DNA of 10,790 nt from NCBI GenBank assembly GCA_946885765.1, contig CAMPHD010000076.1, forward strand, positions 1-10,790. Direction: 5' to 3'. The stretch is from an uncultured Thalassospira sp. (GTDB lineage Bacteria; Pseudomonadota; Alphaproteobacteria; Rhodospirillales_A; Thalassospiraceae). Below, one piece after another: positions 7,199 through 10,790 of this stretch; within the stretch, counting starts at the first letter, position 1, and each line of letters opens with the position of its first letter. The notes under the pieces were generated by a model that did not search any database, was not told the DNA's origin, and saw only the letters and a list, made by a program, of their open reading frames with translations. The position numbers and the translations under genes were made by a program.

Positions 7199-7224
7199 TT
7201 ACCTAGGTAATTGATCTGTATACA
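7199..7224. promoter_or_regulatory. Two adjacent perfect palindromes, candidate operators
   Basis: TTACCTAGGTAA (7199-7210) is a perfect 12-bp palindrome. Only 6 nt further lies TGTATACA (7217-7224), a perfect 8-bp palindrome resembling the GTATAC core bound by several FadR-subfamily GntR regulators. Centre-to-centre distance is 16 bp. The symmetry is seen in the sequence; the protein assignment is inference. Confidence 0.4.
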
Positions 7225-7428
7225 ACCTTTTGCCCTGCAGCAAGAGACGTATGGTCGGTTCCAATGCTGAGATTTGCTTCACACTCACAGGTTTGTGTTG
7301 AGGAACGTCCTTGCCTCGCCTGCGTTTGAACAACAATCATCATTAATCTGGCAATGATTTAGGACGACGGATTGGCTGTTTCGTACAGCAAGTCATATTC
7401 TCCGTCAGTCACATGAGGAGAGGCAACG

Positions 7429-8607
7429 ATGACATCTGTTGTAATTAACCACAGGAAGAAGACCGTCTTTGCGGGTTCCGTGATAATGATAATTTTCGCG
7501 CTTGTCCCTTTTGCGCAGACACAGTTGCAGGCTAGAGAAATCCACCGTGAACAGACCGGGCATGGCACGGTCATTGTCGAAGAAGTCGCAACCGGGCTGA
7601 GTTATCCTTGGGCGATGGCTTTCCTGCCGGATGGATCAGCTCTGATTACTGAACGGGAAGGCAGGCTTCGACTGATGGCACCGGATGGAAGTTTGTCCGC
7701 GGGGCTAAGTGGCGTGCCCGAGGTTTATGCTTCGGGGCAGGGCGGGTTGCTTGATGTTGCGCTTGATCCCGATTTTGAAAACAATCGGCAGATTTATCTG
7801 AGTTACGCCGAGCCGCGCAGTCAGGGAGAAAATGCGACGGCGGTGGCGCGCGCGGTTCTTGATGACAGCAACAAGTGGCTATCGAACGTCGAAGTCATCT
7901 TTCAACAGCAGCCATCCTATAGCGGTAACAAGCATTTTGGATCGCGGCTGGTATTTGCGCCGGATGGCAATCTCTTTGTGACATTGGGCGAGCGATCTTC
8001 ATTGCGGGACGAGGCACAAAATCTGAGCAATCACCTTGGAACGGTTGTGCGTGTTGCGCCGGACGGTTCTGTACCTGCTGACAATCCCTTTGTCGGGCGG
8101 GACGGGGTCATGCCCGAAATCTGGTCTTATGGCCATCGCAATCCGCAAGGGGCGGCATTGAATCCAGAAAGCGGAGAGTTATGGCTTCATGAACATGGCC
8201 CCCGCGGCGGAGACGAGGTGAATATCCCTGAAGCCGGAAAGAATTATGGTTGGCCGGTCATAACTCACGGACAGGAATACTTTGGCGGCGAGATAGGCGT
8301 CGGTAAAGAGAAGGAAGGCATGGAACTGCCAATCCATTATTGGGTCCCTTCGATCGCACCGTCGGGCATGGCGTTTTACACCGGTGATCAGGTTGATGAA
8401 TGGCAGGGTGATATCTTCGTCGGGGCGCTTGCCGGTCGTTTACTGGTGCGGCTGGACCGGGATGGGGACCGGATTACCGGCGAGGAAAGAATGCTTGAAG
8501 ATTTGGGAGAACGTATCCGTGATGTTCGTATGGGGCCGGATGGCATGATATATTTACTGACGGATGCCTCGTCGGGACGGGTTCTGCGTATCCGTGCCAG
8601 TGAATAA
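7429..8607 (+). CDS. Exported PQQ-dependent sugar dehydrogenase (YliI/Asd type)
   Basis: A 392-residue protein of the glucose/sorbosone dehydrogenase family, a six-bladed beta-propeller that oxidises aldose sugars with PQQ and Ca2+ in the periplasm. The N-terminus has a basic stretch HRKK (8-11), a hydrophobic core to about 29 and likely cleavage after QLQA (35). Propeller motifs run in order: GLSYPWAMAFLPDG (56-69), GGLLDVALDPDF (105-116), HFGSRLVFAPDGNLFVTLGE (169-188), SYGHRNPQG (233-241), HEHGPRGGDEVN (254-265) and NYGWPV (272-277). His169 and Arg237 match the catalytic His and PQQ-contact Arg regions of soluble glucose dehydrogenases. Length is near that of E. coli YliI (about 370). No cytochrome domain is fused and no PQQ synthesis genes are present here. 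ATG 7429 has AGGAG at 8-nt spacing. Sugar specificity and electron acceptor are unknown. Confidence 0.92.
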   Translation: MTSVVINHRKKTVFAGSVIMIIFALVPFAQTQLQAREIHREQTGHGTVIVEEVATGLSYPWAMAFLPDGSALITEREGRLRLMAPDGSLSAGLSGVPEVYASGQGGLLDVALDPDFENNRQIYLSYAEPRSQGENATAVARAVLDDSNKWLSNVEVIFQQQPSYSGNKHFGSRLVFAPDGNLFVTLGERSSLRDEAQNLSNHLGTVVRVAPDGSVPADNPFVGRDGVMPEIWSYGHRNPQGAALNPESGELWLHEHGPRGGDEVNIPEAGKNYGWPVITHGQEYFGGEIGVGKEKEGMELPIHYWVPSIAPSGMAFYTGDQVDEWQGDIFVGALAGRLLVRLDRDGDRITGEERMLEDLGERIRDVRMGPDGMIYLLTDASSGRVLRIRASE

Positions 8608-8623
8608 GACGGTATATCGTCTT
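8606..8623 (+). terminator. Short hairpin at the sugar dehydrogenase stop codon
   Basis: AAGACG (8606-8611) and CGTCTT (8618-8623) form a 6-bp stem with loop GTATAT, beginning inside the TAA stop. No T-run follows, so efficient intrinsic termination is doubtful. A second weak repeat, AGATGA-N7-TCATCT, lies at 8679-8697. The remaining sequence to 8780 is A/T-rich in places and holds no gene I can support. Confidence 0.35.
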
Positions 8624-8781
8624 GGCCTATGGGGGCATCCGTGATAGCAGTTGGGAAGCATTGCGGTTTGCCTGCAAAAGATGATATTTATTCATCTGAT
8701 TGATGGTGGTAGCCGATGGTTTCGCAAGCGCGAAAAAATCGCTGAAATCATGACATTTTTGCGACCTTCCTCTCTCTTCTG

Positions 8782-8810
8782 TTGACAAAATCCGATGGCT
8801 TCAATACATC
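8782..8810 (+). promoter_or_regulatory. Sigma70-type promoter of groESL
   Basis: A perfect -35 TTGACA (8782-8787) is followed by 17 nt and the weaker -10 TACATC (8805-8810). The start point would fall near 8816-8818, inside the CIRCE element, as in typical HrcA-repressed operons. I do not see a clear heat-shock sigma32 consensus nearby. Confidence 0.65.
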
Positions 8811-8813
8811 CTA

Positions 8814-8840
8814 TTGGCACTCGCCGGGGGTGAGTGCTAA
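8814..8840 (+). promoter_or_regulatory. CIRCE operator (HrcA binding site)
   Basis: TTGGCACTC (8814-8822), a 9-nt spacer and GAGTGCTAA (8832-8840) match the CIRCE consensus TTAGCACTC-N9-GAGTGCTAA with one mismatch (G for A in the left arm). CIRCE is the operator of the heat-shock repressor HrcA. Here it overlaps the predicted transcription start and lies in the leader 64 nt before groES, so HrcA would block groESL under non-stress conditions. Confidence 0.97.
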
Positions 8841-8904
8841 TACGGGCTCATCCCGGTTAGTTTTGTACTTAATCGAGCCATACTTAAACACGGAGTTGTC
8901 TAAC

Positions 8905-9192
8905 ATGAAGTTCCGTCCGTTACATGATCGTGTGCTGGTGCGTCGTGTCGAATCCGACACCAAGACTGCCGGTGGCATCATTATCCCGGATACCGCGAAA
9001 GAAAAACCGCAGGAAGGCGAGATCATCGCTGTCGGTTCCGGTGTTCGCAAAGAAGACGGCTCGCTTGTCGCGCTGGATGTCAAGGCTGGTGACAAGGTTC
9101 TGTTCGGCAAATGGTCGGGCACCGAAGTCAAGGTCGATGGCGAAGAGCTGCTGATCATGAAAGAGTCCGACATTATGGGCATCATGGAATAA
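8905..9192 (+). CDS. groES: Co-chaperonin GroES
   Basis: A 95-residue cytoplasmic protein forming the heptameric lid of the GroEL folding chamber. [14 protein letters not shown] starts the beta-barrel. The mobile loop that contacts GroEL (about 16-32) contains the conserved GGIIIPD (23-29). [14 protein letters not shown] and the C-terminal [12 protein letters not shown] are also typical. Length matches the family (about 95-97). The frame is open upstream to a TTG at 8782, but that codon is the -35 box and the frame would read through CIRCE. ATG 8905, with CGGAG (8891-8895) at 9-nt spacing, is therefore the start. It is the first gene of the operon with groEL. Confidence 0.98.
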   Translation: MKFRPLHDRVLVRRVESDTKTAGGIIIPDTAKEKPQEGEIIAVGSGVRKEDGSLVALDVKAGDKVLFGKWSGTEVKVDGEELLIMKESDIMGIME

Positions 9193-9212
9193 GTCAGCCT
9201 TCTGGTGACTTA
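9190..9212 (+). other. Hairpin between groES and groEL
   Basis: TAAGTCA (9190-9196) and TGACTTA (9206-9212) pair over 7 bp, beginning with the groES stop codon. Inside, CC (9198-9199) can pair with GG (9204-9205) around the loop TTCT, leaving G9197 bulged. No T-run follows, so it is not a simple terminator. In Agrobacterium the groESL mRNA is cleaved between the two genes at such a structure; a similar processing or stability role is inferred here. Confidence 0.5.
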
Positions 9213-9236
9213 AATCCACGTTCATCCGTCTCATAG

Positions 9237-10790
<1,554 letters not shown>

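Larger units (their letters stand above)
7109..7428. other. 320-nt divergent intergenic region without a gene
   Basis: This stretch separates the BASS transporter (minus) from the sugar dehydrogenase (plus). It contains the two ribosome sites (AGGAGG 7116-7121 for the transporter on minus; GAGGAGAGG 7415-7423 for the dehydrogenase on plus). Three palindromes cluster in the half near the transporter (7163-7224). A weak inverted repeat ATCATT-N8-AATGAT lies at 7339-7358. I find no confident -35/-10 pair on either strand and no plausible short coding sequence. Confidence 0.7.

Noticed and set aside
8641..8780. Possible small gene or strong hairpin upstream of groESL
   Set aside because: Only short weak inverted repeats (for example 8679-8697) and no open frame with a ribosome site were found.
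8782..8904. N-terminal extension of groES from TTG 8782
   Set aside because: The extra 41 codons span the -35/-10 promoter and the CIRCE operator, and GroES proteins begin at the MKFRPLHDR position.

Overview
The window looks like an ordinary chromosomal stretch from an alphaproteobacterium of about 55% GC. The evidence is the divergent gph / glmU-glmS arrangement, a CIRCE-controlled groESL operon, a CCA-encoding tRNA-Val and the general protein character. The proteins remind me of Rhodospirillales, perhaps Thalassospira, but that is recognition from memory and not a database match. There is no mobile element, CRISPR array, phage gene or toxin system, and I see no convincing undescribed system. 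The points worth a second look are regulatory.

Layout. Positions 1-844 are read on the minus strand: a phosphoglycolate-phosphatase-like HAD hydrolase (gph), then tRNA-Val(CAC), which has its own strong promoter whose -35 box runs through the gph stop codon. A 245-nt divergent region follows, containing four TAAC motifs at exact 10-bp spacing. It leads into glmU-glmS on the plus strand, the two enzymes that make UDP-GlcNAc for peptidoglycan and lipopolysaccharide. A perfect 16-bp hairpin closes that operon.

Positions 4408-6045 hold a divergent pair: an AhpD-like carboxymuconolactone decarboxylase family protein (minus) and an AraC regulator with an N-terminal cupin (plus), probably its local regulator. 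A strong terminator separates araC from a convergent bile acid:sodium symporter (BASS) family transporter (minus, 6164-7108). A 320-nt divergent region with several palindromes separates the transporter from an exported PQQ-dependent sugar dehydrogenase of the YliI/Asd type (plus, 7429-8607).

Positions 8782 to the end carry the groESL chaperonin operon: a sigma70-like promoter, a CIRCE operator for HrcA, groES, a hairpin starting at the groES stop codon, and groEL, which runs off the window in an intact frame after 513 codons.

Functionally these are housekeeping modules (tRNA, 2-phosphoglycolate repair, amino-sugar synthesis, protein folding) around two small accessory pairs (peroxidase-like protein with AraC regulator; transporter with periplasmic sugar oxidase). 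All regulatory claims below come from reading motifs by eye.
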